From NCBI RefSeq assembly GCF_028595285.1, contig NZ_JAQQXQ010000007.1, positions 157,750 through 221,749 on the forward strand: a stretch of 64,000 nucleotides of DNA, in the 5' to 3' direction. Position 1 is the stretch's first letter. Every line of letters starts with the position of its first letter. Below, one piece after another: positions 1-7,796 of the stretch. Below the pieces are notes generated by a model. That model ran no database searches, was not told where the DNA came from, and saw nothing but the letters and a program-made list of their open reading frames with translations. The DNA comes from Erythrobacter fulvus (lineage in GTDB: Bacteria; Pseudomonadota; Alphaproteobacteria; Sphingomonadales; Sphingomonadaceae). The translations under genes and the position numbers were made by a program.

Positions 1-81
1 AGCGGGCGAGAAGTTCCATCGGCTGCCCATTTAGGCTCGCCGGGCGCTTGCGCAATCCCTGCCGCTCGGCCAAGCGCAGGG

Positions 82-1008
82 ATGATGGATGGCTCAATCG
101 CCCGCCCCCGCCCGTTGCTCGCGCTCGGCGTACGCCTGCTGACTGCGGCGGCGCTGGCCACCATGGCCATGCTGGTCAAGCTTGCGGGCGAACGCGGTGC
201 GCATCTGATCGAACTGATCTTCTGGCGACAATTGCTGGCCACCGTGTTGCTGGGCACGGGCCTTGCTCTGACCGGTCGTCTGGCGCTGCTGCGCACGAAT
301 AGGCTGGGTGCCCATGCCCGGCGCGCGGCAACGGGCCTGCTCGGTATGCTGTTCACTTACGGGGCGGTACTGCTGCTGCCTCTGGCGGAGGCGACCACCC
401 TGAGCTTTACCGCGCCGATTTTCGCGGTGCTGATCGCGCTGGTGTTGTTCCGCGAAAAGATCGGCCCCTATCGCTGGGCTGCGGTGGGTATCGGATTTGC
501 CGGCGTGCTGGTGGTGATGCAGCCGGGCGCGGGACTGCATCAGGGCGTAACCGTCGCGGGAGTGATCGTCGGCCTGATCGCGCCCTTCATGGTCGCATTG
601 ATCAGTTTCCAGATCCAGGATCTCAACACCACCGAAAACCCGTGGAGCATCGTGTTCTGGTTCGCAGCACTCAGCGCTCCGGTGGCGGCGCTGGGCCTGC
701 CTTTCGCGATGGCTGCGCATGACACGGAAACCTGGGCGATAATTCTGGCCATGGCGCTGATGGGGGCGCTGGCGCAGATGCTGCTCACCACGTCGCTGCG
801 CTTCGGTTCGGCTGCGGTGATCCTGCTGATTGATTACACCGCGCTGCTGTGGGCGACCTTTTACGGCTATTACGTCTTCGACCGCGCAGCGCCCGCCAGC
901 CTGTGGCTTGGCGCACCGCTGATCATCGGCGCGGGAGTGCTGATCGCGTGGCGCGAACGGCAACTGGCCAGGGAACGGACCGCCGCTTCACGCGCTGGTC
1001 AGGAATAG
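82..1008 (+). CDS. DMT-superfamily (EamA) transporter
   Basis: A 308-residue integral membrane protein made almost entirely of hydrophobic helices (about ten) with the duplicated EamA layout: the first repeat covers roughly residues 15-145 and the second 150-290. The short basic tail (WRERQLARERTAASR) fits a cytoplasmic C-terminus. Members export or import small metabolites such as amino acids, nucleosides or drugs; nothing in the sequence fixes the substrate. It stands alone on the plus strand, followed 48 bp later by an entericidin-like gene. The first of two adjacent ATG codons was taken as start; using the second shortens the protein by one residue. Confidence 0.88.
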   Translation: MMDGSIARPRPLLALGVRLLTAAALATMAMLVKLAGERGAHLIELIFWRQLLATVLLGTGLALTGRLALLRTNRLGAHARRAATGLLGMLFTYGAVLLLPLAEATTLSFTAPIFAVLIALVLFREKIGPYRWAAVGIGFAGVLVVMQPGAGLHQGVTVAGVIVGLIAPFMVALISFQIQDLNTTENPWSIVFWFAALSAPVAALGLPFAMAAHDTETWAIILAMALMGALAQMLLTTSLRFGSAAVILLIDYTALLWATFYGYYVFDRAAPASLWLGAPLIIGAGVLIAWRERQLARERTAASRAGQE

Positions 1009-1055
1009 ATATCCATGTTCATGCGTTGAAGGATTCGACGAAAGGATTCACTCTC

Positions 1056-1187
1056 ATGATTCGCAAGACTATCATTGCCGCCGCGCTCGCCGCGCTCACC
1101 ATCACAGGCACCGCCTGCAACACGGTTGACGGGCTGGGCGACGACATCAAGTCGGTTGGCCGCGCGGGCAAGCGCGCGATCGATTAA
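1056..1187 (+). CDS. Entericidin-family small lipoprotein
   Basis: A 43-residue peptide starting MIRKTIIAAALAALTITGTA, followed by the lipidated Cys21 and the typical mature part CNTVDGLGDDIKSVGRAGK. Basic N-terminus, hydrophobic stretch, lipobox (T-G-T-A-C) and the family pattern CNT..G.G.D(I/V) match entericidin A/B-type cell-envelope lipoproteins. In enteric bacteria these form an antidote/toxin pair linked to stationary-phase lysis; alphaproteobacteria often carry a single stand-alone copy whose role is unclear. No partner gene is next to it. Its stop codon overlaps the stop codon of the convergent DUF938 gene by four bases (TTAA). Confidence 0.85.
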   Translation: MIRKTIIAAALAALTITGTACNTVDGLGDDIKSVGRAGKRAID

Positions 1188-1783
1188 ACCGCTCGGTATA
1201 CAAGCGTGATGTTGTTGGCCGGCAGAGCGTAGCGCGCGCTGCGGGCCATGCCGTGCTGCGCCGCCAAGGCATCGAGCGCCTCGGCCTCGCGCAGGCCCCA
1301 GAGCGGATTGCGCGCCTTCAGGCTGGCATCGAATTCCAGGTTGGAGGGCGCGGTTTCCACGCCCTTTTCGATATAGGGGCCATAAAGGATCAGCGGCCCT
1401 CCGCTGGCGGCCAGCAAGCGGGCAGCGCCGGCAAACAGGCCAAGGGTCGCTTCCCACGGGCTGATATGCACCATGTTGATGCATACTATCGCATCGGCTT
1501 GGGCAAGGGGCCAGCTGACGGGTGCGCAAGCATCGAGCAGCAGCGGCGCGGCCAGATTGCCGCCCGCATGATCCGCGCGATAATCGGCAATCGAGGCCAG
1601 AGCCTCGGGCGACGGATCGGTCGGCTGCCAGTGAATCGCGGGGAACCTCTCGGCGAAGAACACCGCATGCTCCCCCGTGCCAGCAGCAATTTCGAGAACC
1701 GTGCCGCTGCCGGGCAACTCGCTCGTCAGCACCTCGGCGATGGGCTCGCGGTTGCGCAGGGTGGCGGGGGCGTGCTGCTTCAC
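1184..1783 (-). CDS. DUF938 family SAM-dependent methyltransferase-like protein
   Basis: About 199 residues with a class I methyltransferase fold: SAM-binding motif I VLEIAAGTGEHAVFFAERFP, an acidic residue after strand 2 (QPTDPSPEAL) and the DUF938 landmarks NMVHISPW and LYGPY. The substrate is unknown for the family. A GTG start at 1783 is preferred over the ATG at 1810: it overlaps the stop of the upstream ligase as GTGA and gives the usual DUF938 N-terminus (V/M)KQHAPATLRNREPI. It is probably co-translated with the acyl-CoA ligase. Confidence 0.85.
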   Translation of the reverse strand: MKQHAPATLRNREPIAEVLTSELPGSGTVLEIAAGTGEHAVFFAERFPAIHWQPTDPSPEALASIADYRADHAGGNLAAPLLLDACAPVSWPLAQADAIVCINMVHISPWEATLGLFAGAARLLAASGGPLILYGPYIEKGVETAPSNLEFDASLKARNPLWGLREAEALDALAAQHGMARSARYALPANNITLVYRAV

Positions 1784-3342
1784 GAGACCTGCCGCTCCTG
1801 CCCTTCCCAATAGGGCGCGCGCAGCTCGCGGCGCAGGATCTTGCCGCTGGCATTGCGCGGCATCAGCGGGATGACATCGACACTCTTGGGGGCCTTGAAG
1901 GCGGCGATCCGTTCACGCGCCCAGGCGATGACGTCGGCCTCGTCCACTTCATGCCCCGGCTTGGCGACGACGCAGGCCTTGACCTCCTCGCCCCACTTGG
2001 CGCTCGGCACGCCGATCACTGCGACCTCGGCGATGGCGGGGTGGCCGTAGATCGCGCTTTCTACTTCAGCGGGATAGACGTTCTCGCCGCCGGAGATGAT
2101 CATGTCCTTGATGCGGTCCTGAATGTAGACATAGCCGTCCTCGTCCATCACGCCGGCGTCCCCGGTGTGAAGCCAGCCGTCCGGGTCGATCGTTTTCGCG
2201 GTGGCTTCGGGCAGTTTCCAGTAGCCTGCGGTGTTGGACGGCGAGAGGATGCAGACCTCGCCGATCTCGCCGCGCGAGACTTCCTTGTTGTCGGGCCCGC
2301 GCACTTCAATGCTCACCCCCGGACAGGCCTTGCCCGCCGAACGCATCCGCTGGTTGCCTTCAAGGCTGTGATCCTCAGGCGGCAGGATCGAAATCGTGCC
2401 TGACGTCTCGGTCATGCCGTAAGCCTGCAGGAACTTCGTGGTCGGCATGGTGCGCACCGCTTCCTTGAGCAGTTCTAGGGGCATCGGCGCGGCGCCGTAC
2501 ATCAGGTATTTGAGATTGCCGAAATCGGTCGTCGCAGCGCGCGGGTGCTGCACCACCATTTGCAGCGCAGCCGGCACGATGAACATGTGCGTCGCCCCGG
2601 CCTCGATCGCTTCCAGCACGCCCACGGGGGTGAACTCCGCCTGCACCACGCTTCTTACCCCGTTAGCGACGGCGATGTTGACCAGCCCCGTCCCGCCGAT
2701 ATGCGCGCAGGGCATGGCGACCAACATGCAATCGCCCGGTTCGTAGAACTGCCAGTCCAGCCCGGCTTCGCAACCCGGGTTGCGCAGCCCCAGCAGGTTG
2801 TTGTTCGACAGCATCGCGCCCTTGGGATTGCCCGTCGTGCCCGAGGTATAAAGCTGTAGCACCGGATCATGCGGGCCGGGCGGGGCATATTCAGCAGGCT
2901 CGAAACCCTGCGCTGCCAGCCGCGCGGCCTCACCCTCGATCACTTCGGGATTGGCGGGCACGTCACCGGCAACCATGTGCGCGGTTTCGACGAATTCGGC
3001 GTCCGCGAACAGCAGCTTCGCCTCGGTATCGCCGAGGATGTAAGCGATTTCGCGCGGGGCAAGGCGCCAGCCGATCGGCACCATCACCGCCCCCATCCGC
3101 GCGGCAGCAATGTAGAGCAAGAAATAGATGTCTCGGTTCTTGCCGAGCCATGCGATCCGGTCTCCCGCCGCGATACCGCGCGACTGGAGCAGCGCGATCA
3201 ATTGCCGGGTAAGGTGATCGGCCGCGGCATAGGTCGTCACTCGCCCATACTGATCGAAGGCGTGCCCGTCGGGCCGCTCCTTCGCCCAGAAGTGCATGAT
3301 CTCGTCGAAGGTCGAAAAATCGTGATAGGCGTTTCGCGCCAT
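1780..3342 (-). CDS. AMP-forming acyl-CoA synthetase (long-chain fatty acid/FadD3-like)
   Basis: A 520-residue member of the ANL superfamily, activating a carboxylic acid to an acyl-adenylate and then a CoA thioester. Seen in order: the P-loop-like signature LYTSGTTGNPKGAMLSN near residue 165-180, the A5 region LQAYGMTETSG, the adenine-binding A7 motif WLHTGDAGVMDEDGYVYIQDR, the hinge RIKDMIISGGENVYPAEVE and the catalytic Lys context NASGKILRREL at the C-terminus. The chain length of the substrate cannot be told. The ATG at 3342 was chosen because a GGGAGAG ribosome-binding site lies just upstream; an in-frame TTG at 3360 falls before that site. Confidence 0.9.
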   Translation of the reverse strand: MARNAYHDFSTFDEIMHFWAKERPDGHAFDQYGRVTTYAAADHLTRQLIALLQSRGIAAGDRIAWLGKNRDIYFLLYIAAARMGAVMVPIGWRLAPREIAYILGDTEAKLLFADAEFVETAHMVAGDVPANPEVIEGEAARLAAQGFEPAEYAPPGPHDPVLQLYTSGTTGNPKGAMLSNNNLLGLRNPGCEAGLDWQFYEPGDCMLVAMPCAHIGGTGLVNIAVANGVRSVVQAEFTPVGVLEAIEAGATHMFIVPAALQMVVQHPRAATTDFGNLKYLMYGAAPMPLELLKEAVRTMPTTKFLQAYGMTETSGTISILPPEDHSLEGNQRMRSAGKACPGVSIEVRGPDNKEVSRGEIGEVCILSPSNTAGYWKLPEATAKTIDPDGWLHTGDAGVMDEDGYVYIQDRIKDMIISGGENVYPAEVESAIYGHPAIAEVAVIGVPSAKWGEEVKACVVAKPGHEVDEADVIAWARERIAAFKAPKSVDVIPLMPRNASGKILRRELRAPYWEGQERQVS

Positions 3343-3413
3343 GGCCGTGCTCTCTCCCAAAAGCGTGTGGGATCAGGGTTAGGCCAAAGCAGGCGCGCCG
3401 GTCTACCTGCGAT

Positions 3414-3866
3414 TTAGCGAAACCGGCCCTGTTTGCGCGCGGCCGGCTCGCGCAGGCCCAGCCATACCAGCAGGCCCAACGGCCCGGCCATGAATGTCGC
3501 CAGCAAAATCGGCGCCTGAATGAAGCGCGACACTTTCTTCGCATCCCCGTCGCGCGCGATCCACAGGCCCACGAACAGATCGAAGGCGAGGTAATGGGTC
3601 CAGCCGATCGTCGTGCCGGCCTTGGTCGCGAAGATCGCCTGCACCCCTTCGATAGTCGTGAAGTCCGCCCCCCCGCCTTCGGGATTGGGGATCAGGCCGC
3701 TCAGCAGCCCGATCAGGCTGGCGGCATAGATCAGGCACAAAAGACCGACACCGAGATAGAGCACCCCCGAAAGCAGCGCGGGCCAGCGCGGGAGAAAGAT
3801 CAGCAGCACCCACGCGATCAGCGCGAGGCCGTTGACCATGCTGAACAGCGCATCCCAGTCGATCAT
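3414..3866 (-). CDS. ABA4-like (DUF4281) membrane protein
   Basis: A 150-residue protein with about four membrane helices, beginning MIDWDALFSMVNGLALIAWV. Order and length fit the ABA4-like/DUF4281 family, including the loop NPEGGGADFTTIEGVQ and the segment GWTHYLAFDLFVGLWIARD. The plant relative ABA4 is needed for neoxanthin formation; bacterial members are uncharacterised, although a carotenoid link is possible in a pigmented sphingomonad. The start overlaps the stop of the upstream NAD(P)-binding gene as ATGA, so the two are probably translated together. Confidence 0.8.
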   Translation of the reverse strand: MIDWDALFSMVNGLALIAWVLLIFLPRWPALLSGVLYLGVGLLCLIYAASLIGLLSGLIPNPEGGGADFTTIEGVQAIFATKAGTTIGWTHYLAFDLFVGLWIARDGDAKKVSRFIQAPILLATFMAGPLGLLVWLGLREPAARKQGRFR

Positions 3867-4579
3867 TCGACGTTCTCCGTCTCGCGCACCCGCCGCCATT
3901 CGCGCGCGGCGCGGCGCATCGCTTCGTTATCGTGGGTAAAGCGCCCTCCGGCCCGCCGCAGTGCCAGACCCAGCGCCGCCTCGGCCACCATGCTTGCGTC
4001 AATCGAACGATACCGCTCCCACGATCCCGACAGCAGCGGATCGATCAGCGGGGCGGCGATGATCGCGGCACGCTCGGCAAAGCGCAGGTCATCGACCCGC
4101 TCGCCCTTAAGCAGCCCCGGACGCAGAATATCGAGCCGCTTGAACCCGACCCGGGAGAGCGCCTCCTCGGTCTCGCCCTTCACCCGCATGTAAAAGCTCT
4201 TGGAACGCGCATCGGCCCCGGCTGCGCTTACCAGCACCATGTTGGGCACGCCGGCGGCTTGGGCTGCCCGGCCAGTCGCCAGCACCAGATCGTGATCGAC
4301 CGCGCGGAACGCCGCCTCGTCGCGTCCGGCCTTCTTCCAGGTCGTGCCGAGCGCACAGATCAGCGCGCGCGGGCGCACCGCTTCGAGCACCTCGCCCCAC
4401 TTGTCGGGCTCGGCAACGAACATCTCCATCCGTGCGCCGGGCGGAAGTGGCGCCTCGCGCCGGGCGATGCCGACGATGCGCGCCTCGTCACCCGCGCTCG
4501 AAAGCTCGATCACCTTGCGGCCGACAAGACCGGTTGCGCCAACCAGCGCGATCCGCACGGGGGCACGGGTTTCAGACAT
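3863..4579 (-). CDS. NAD(P)-binding Rossmann protein (HTATIP2/atypical SDR-like)
   Basis: A 238-residue Rossmann-fold protein with the nucleotide-binding motif ALVGATGLVGRKVIEL near the N-terminus and the atypical-SDR features LICALGTTWKKAGR, VDHDLVLATGRAAQAAG and LVSAAGADARSKSFYMRVKGE. It resembles the HTATIP2/TIP30-type oxidoreductases often called nucleoside-diphosphate-sugar epimerase-like; the true substrate is not known. It starts inside the end of dgt (8-base overlap) and ends in an ATGA overlap with the ABA4-like gene, giving a compact dgt-led operon. Confidence 0.82.
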   Translation of the reverse strand: MSETRAPVRIALVGATGLVGRKVIELSSAGDEARIVGIARREAPLPPGARMEMFVAEPDKWGEVLEAVRPRALICALGTTWKKAGRDEAAFRAVDHDLVLATGRAAQAAGVPNMVLVSAAGADARSKSFYMRVKGETEEALSRVGFKRLDILRPGLLKGERVDDLRFAERAAIIAAPLIDPLLSGSWERYRSIDASMVAEAALGLALRRAGGRFTHDNEAMRRAAREWRRVRETENVE

Positions 4580-5738
4580 TGACCAGCCCCGCAGGTCGTT
4601 CGCCATAGATCGCGGTGCAGGCCTGCATCGCGAAACGATCGCTCATCCCGGCAATGAAATCGGCAATCACCCGGGCGCGCTGGGGATCATGTTCCGGCAA
4701 TCGTGCCTGCCAGTCCTCCGGCATCAGCCGCGCATCCTGCGCATAGGCGGCAAACAGCCGCGCCACGACGTCGCGCGCGCGCTCTGCGGCAGCGACCTGC
4801 TCGGAGTGATAATAAAGGCGATCATACATGAAGGCTTTCAGCCGCCTTTCCTGCGCTGCCATGGCGGGCGAGAACCCGGCGAGCTGGCGCCCGGCCTCGC
4901 GCACCTCGGCAACAGAGCGCATGCCCTTCACCTGCGCGGCGGTATGTTCAAGCACGTCATTGACCATCAAGCCGATCTGGTCGCGCACCATTTCGCGCAG
5001 CAGCCGGTCGTGCGGGGCACGGGGAAAACGCCGTTCCACCGCGCGCCATTGGTCGGCAACGAAATCGAGCGTCATCAGATCGTCGAGATCAAGAAAACCG
5101 GCGCGCAAGCCATCGTCGATGTCGTGATTGTCATAGGCGATGTCGTCCGCCACGGCCGCCACCTGCGCTTCAAGCGAGGGCCAGGTGCCAAGCATCAGCG
5201 GGAAGGCCGCGTCGAGTTCGGCAAGCGCCCAGTTGGGGGCGATCACCGGCCCATTATGCTTGGCCAGCCCTTCCAGCAGATCCCACGTCAGGTTCAGCCC
5301 GTCATGTTCGGGATAGGGGCATTCGATCCGCATCACCGTGCGCAGTGCCTGCGCATTGTGGCAAAAGCCGCCGTGGCGCGCCATCGCCTCGGACAGGGCG
5401 GATTCCCCCGCATGACCGAACGGCGGGTGGCCAAGATCATGCGCAAGGCACAGCGCCTCGGTCAGATCCTCGTCCAACCCCAGCGAGCGGGCTATCACCC
5501 GTCCGATCTGCGCGACTTCGAGGCTGTGGGTCAGGCGCGTGCGATAGTGATCCCCCAGCGGCGAGATGAAGACCTGCGTCTTGGCCTTCAGCCGGCGGAA
5601 GCTCATCGAATGGATGATGCGATCGCGGTCGCGCTGGAAAGCGGTGCGGGGCCCGCGTTGTTCGCCGCCGGTGTCGCGGCTCCATTCACGCCCGCCATGG
5701 GCATGCGGATCGGCAGCATAAGGGGCGCGGTTGGTCAC
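4572..5738 (-). CDS. dgt: Deoxyguanosinetriphosphate triphosphohydrolase-like protein
   Basis: A 388-residue HD-domain phosphohydrolase. The metal and catalytic signatures are complete: FRRLKAKTQVF, the first His in TRLTHSLEVAQIGR, the HD pair in LAHDLGHPPFGHAGE and a later Asp in VADDIAYDNHDIDDG. This is the short dGTPase-like subfamily (about 380-400 residues) that hydrolyses dNTPs to nucleoside and triphosphate and helps set dNTP pools. It is the first gene of a leftward operon; its 5' side faces the gene-free stretch holding the riboswitch-like element. Confidence 0.93.
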   Translation of the reverse strand: MTNRAPYAADPHAHGGREWSRDTGGEQRGPRTAFQRDRDRIIHSMSFRRLKAKTQVFISPLGDHYRTRLTHSLEVAQIGRVIARSLGLDEDLTEALCLAHDLGHPPFGHAGESALSEAMARHGGFCHNAQALRTVMRIECPYPEHDGLNLTWDLLEGLAKHNGPVIAPNWALAELDAAFPLMLGTWPSLEAQVAAVADDIAYDNHDIDDGLRAGFLDLDDLMTLDFVADQWRAVERRFPRAPHDRLLREMVRDQIGLMVNDVLEHTAAQVKGMRSVAEVREAGRQLAGFSPAMAAQERRLKAFMYDRLYYHSEQVAAAERARDVVARLFAAYAQDARLMPEDWQARLPEHDPQRARVIADFIAGMSDRFAMQACTAIYGERPAGLVNV

Positions 5739-5785
5739 GGGACGAGCGATTAGGTCAGCGCGCGCTGCGGCTCAACCGGAACAGA

Positions 5786-5919
5786 CAGGCAACCTTGCGG
5801 TAATCCGCGTGAAACCCTGTGAACGGAGGAAATTATGGGGCTACTCACCGGTGATTGGGGGGGAAGGAGAGCAGCCCCATGGGCCTGTCGGTGCGACCCG
5901 AAGACCCGAAACCTGCCTG
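5786..5919 (+). promoter_or_regulatory. Cobalamin riboswitch-like element, apparently without a downstream gene
   Basis: The plus strand carries the ordered landmarks of an AdoCbl-type riboswitch. P1 pairs CAGGC (5786-5790) with GCCTG (5915-5919). A P3-like hairpin is GCGG-taat-CCGC (5797-5808). Then comes a segment like the conserved ACTGTxAxCGG (AACCCTGTGAACGGAGG, 5813-5829). A perfect 8-bp helix ATGGGGCT/AGCCCCAT (5835-5842 with 5873-5880) encloses TCACCGG and GGGAAGG, the P5 internal-loop motifs. The 3' end (GACCCGAAGACCCGAAACCTGCC) resembles the usual AGCCxGGAGACCTGCC. Assignment is by eye, without a covariance search. The next gene on the right is on the opposite strand, so no target is visible. 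Confidence 0.6.
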
Positions 5920-5978
5920 ACTTTCGTTACGACAAATTTCGCAGGCGCACTTAAAGGTTACCTCAGCCTGTTGCATCA

Positions 5979-5999
5979 GGTGCAAGCCCGGCTTGCGCC
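5979..5999 (+). terminator. Hairpin downstream of the riboswitch-like element
   Basis: GGTGCAAG (5979-5986) pairs with CTTGCGCC (5992-5999), one G-U pair, around loop CCCGG. Only a short broken T stretch follows, so termination is uncertain. It could end a plus-strand transcript from the riboswitch-like element or the leftward racemase mRNA. Confidence 0.35.
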
Positions 6000-6030
6000 A
6001 GAACGTTTCGGTTAAAGGACGAAGCGGTGA

Positions 6031-6735
6031 CTAATGCACCCCTTCCTGTTCGAGGATCCAGTTGGCGGCGGCCTCGCAGTGGATTCGGGTGCTGTCGAAC
6101 ACCGGCAGTATGTTGGCATCGACGTCCACCACCAGATCAAGTTCGGTGCAGGCCAGTACGATCGCCTGCGCGCCTTCCTGCGCCTTGTTGGTGATGATCG
6201 TCTTCATGGTGCGCTGCGCCTCGCGCGTCACCTTGCCGACCATCAGTTCGTCATAAATGATCTTTTCGAGCATCTCGACGAATTCCATCCTGGGCGGCAG
6301 CAAGTCGATCCCGTGCGCGACCAGCCGCTTGCGGTAGAAGCTTTCGGTCATCACGTTGCGGGTGCCGATCAGGGCGGCATTGGTCAGGCCGGCGCGTTTG
6401 ATCTCCATGCCGACATACTCGGCGATGTGCAGGATCGGGATGTTCACGTGCGCCGCGACATCATCATACAGGCGATGCATCGAATTGGCGCCGATGATGA
6501 GGCCTTGTGCCCCCGCCCCTTCAAGCCTGCGCGCGCTGTCGATCAGCACGCTTGCCGCACGCTGCCAGTCGCGTTCCTCGACAAGGGCGTAGAGCTGGCA
6601 GAAATCCAGGCTTTCGATCAGCAGCGGGGCACTGGCCATCGGGGCGGCGCGCTTCTGGACGATGCGGTTGATGCGGTCGTAATACATCGCCGTCGACACC
6701 CAGCTCATGCCGCCGATGATCCCCAGTTTGCGCAA
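6031..6735 (-). CDS. Aspartate/glutamate racemase family protein
   Basis: A 234-residue member of the Asp/Glu racemase family. It starts with the signature KLGIIGGMSWVSTAMYY and keeps the C-terminal catalytic cysteine in AIVLACTELDLV (Cys196). The residue facing it, normally Cys or Thr just before Asn in the first half (CNT/TNT), is Ala83 in GANSMH, so two-base racemisation may be impaired or the enzyme may act on another amino acid. The start is TTG at 6735, preceded by GAGGAC at suitable spacing. No neighbouring gene suggests a pathway. Confidence 0.82.
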   Translation of the reverse strand: MRKLGIIGGMSWVSTAMYYDRINRIVQKRAAPMASAPLLIESLDFCQLYALVEERDWQRAASVLIDSARRLEGAGAQGLIIGANSMHRLYDDVAAHVNIPILHIAEYVGMEIKRAGLTNAALIGTRNVMTESFYRKRLVAHGIDLLPPRMEFVEMLEKIIYDELMVGKVTREAQRTMKTIITNKAQEGAQAIVLACTELDLVVDVDANILPVFDSTRIHCEAAANWILEQEGVH

Positions 6736-6815
6736 ATGGAAGTCCTCGAATCCTAGGGTGGGGGGTAATCCGCTGACTTAGCGGCCAATGCAAAGCCGCG
6801 TCCATAGCGCGCTGC

Positions 6816-7796
6816 CTATTCTTGCGATTCATCCGTCTGTCGAGGACGATCAAGGCTCGAAAGCCACGCTTTGAGGTCGTTCACGCTCGCTGTGACCGCC
6901 TCCTCGTGAGGCAAATGGCCGATCCCGTTGTAAATGTGCAATGTGCTGTTCGGTAGATGTTCGGCGAACCAAGAAGCGTTACCAACCGGGATGATAGGGT
7001 CTTGATCCCCCCACTGGATCAACACCGGACGATCAAAGGCACGCAAACGTTCTTTGGAAAACGGTGTACGCGGCAATCCAAAACGCTCCAAAGTCGCGGC
7101 GCGGTTGCCTGGATATCGCAACAACTCCCAATAGCGATCCACGGCTTCATCGGTTGCGACTTCCTGGTTGGATACGCTTTGGCGCAAGCTTTCCTCGAGG
7201 ATCCCACGCGGCGTGATTTGCGTGGCCATCCACCGGACGCCCGGAACCCTCATCAGGGTGAAACCCAAATTGCCGCCGCCGCTGTCAGCCCGCCGAATTG
7301 GTCCGCCTCCCGCATCGACCAGCACAACACCGGTTACGCGCTCCGGCGCGGACAGCGCATATTCCAACGCGACCCCGCCGCCCATCGAGTTTCCGCCGAC
7401 AACGAACCGGTCTAGGCCCAGTTTATCGGCCACGGAACCAACATACTCCTTGAAGTCCGACTGGGTGTAACCCTTGTCGGGAGCTGGCCCGGTCAGGCCG
7501 TGGCCGACCTGATCGAAGCGGACGACGCGATATTGCCCCTTGAGCGCCTCGACCCACGGTTCCCAGGTGTGCAGATCGGCGTTGGAGCCGTGCAGCAATA
7601 TAATCGCGGGGGCATCTTTCGGCCCCTCGTCGCGCAGGTGTACCGTCACGCCATTGCCGATTTCGACGAACTGCGAAGGCGGCCCGCCATACTTGGCGCG
7701 CATTTCCGCCGCGTCGGTATCGGGGGTGCGGAAAATCACGAAGGCAACCACCAGCACCGCCACCAGGGCGAGAAATCCGCGAACAACCCATTTCAT
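6816..7796 (-). CDS. Membrane-anchored alpha/beta hydrolase
   Basis: A 326-residue alpha/beta-hydrolase with an N-terminal membrane anchor (VVRGFLALVAVLVVAFVIF). The triad is visible: nucleophile in VGGNSMGGG, Asp in IQWGDQDPIIPVG and His in NGIGHLPHEE; the oxyanion segment is LLHGSNADLHTW. Such enzymes cleave esters, epoxides or C-C bonds, and the substrate cannot be assigned. The ATG at 7796 shares one base with the stop of the diheme cytochrome gene (TGATG), so it belongs to the same operon as the cytochrome and the beta-helix protein. Confidence 0.87.
   Translation of the reverse strand: MKWVVRGFLALVAVLVVAFVIFRTPDTDAAEMRAKYGGPPSQFVEIGNGVTVHLRDEGPKDAPAIILLHGSNADLHTWEPWVEALKGQYRVVRFDQVGHGLTGPAPDKGYTQSDFKEYVGSVADKLGLDRFVVGGNSMGGGVALEYALSAPERVTGVVLVDAGGGPIRRADSGGGNLGFTLMRVPGVRWMATQITPRGILEESLRQSVSNQEVATDEAVDRYWELLRYPGNRAATLERFGLPRTPFSKERLRAFDRPVLIQWGDQDPIIPVGNASWFAEHLPNSTLHIYNGIGHLPHEEAVTASVNDLKAWLSSLDRPRQTDESQE

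Noticed and set aside
1..81. Possible 5' end of a minus-strand gene leaving the window
   Set aside because: Minus-strand ATGs lie near 31 and 19, but fewer than 11 codons are visible, too few to support a call.
5731..6015. Open frame of 94 codons across the riboswitch-like element
   Set aside because: It has no recognisable protein features and its DNA is fully explained by RNA stems.
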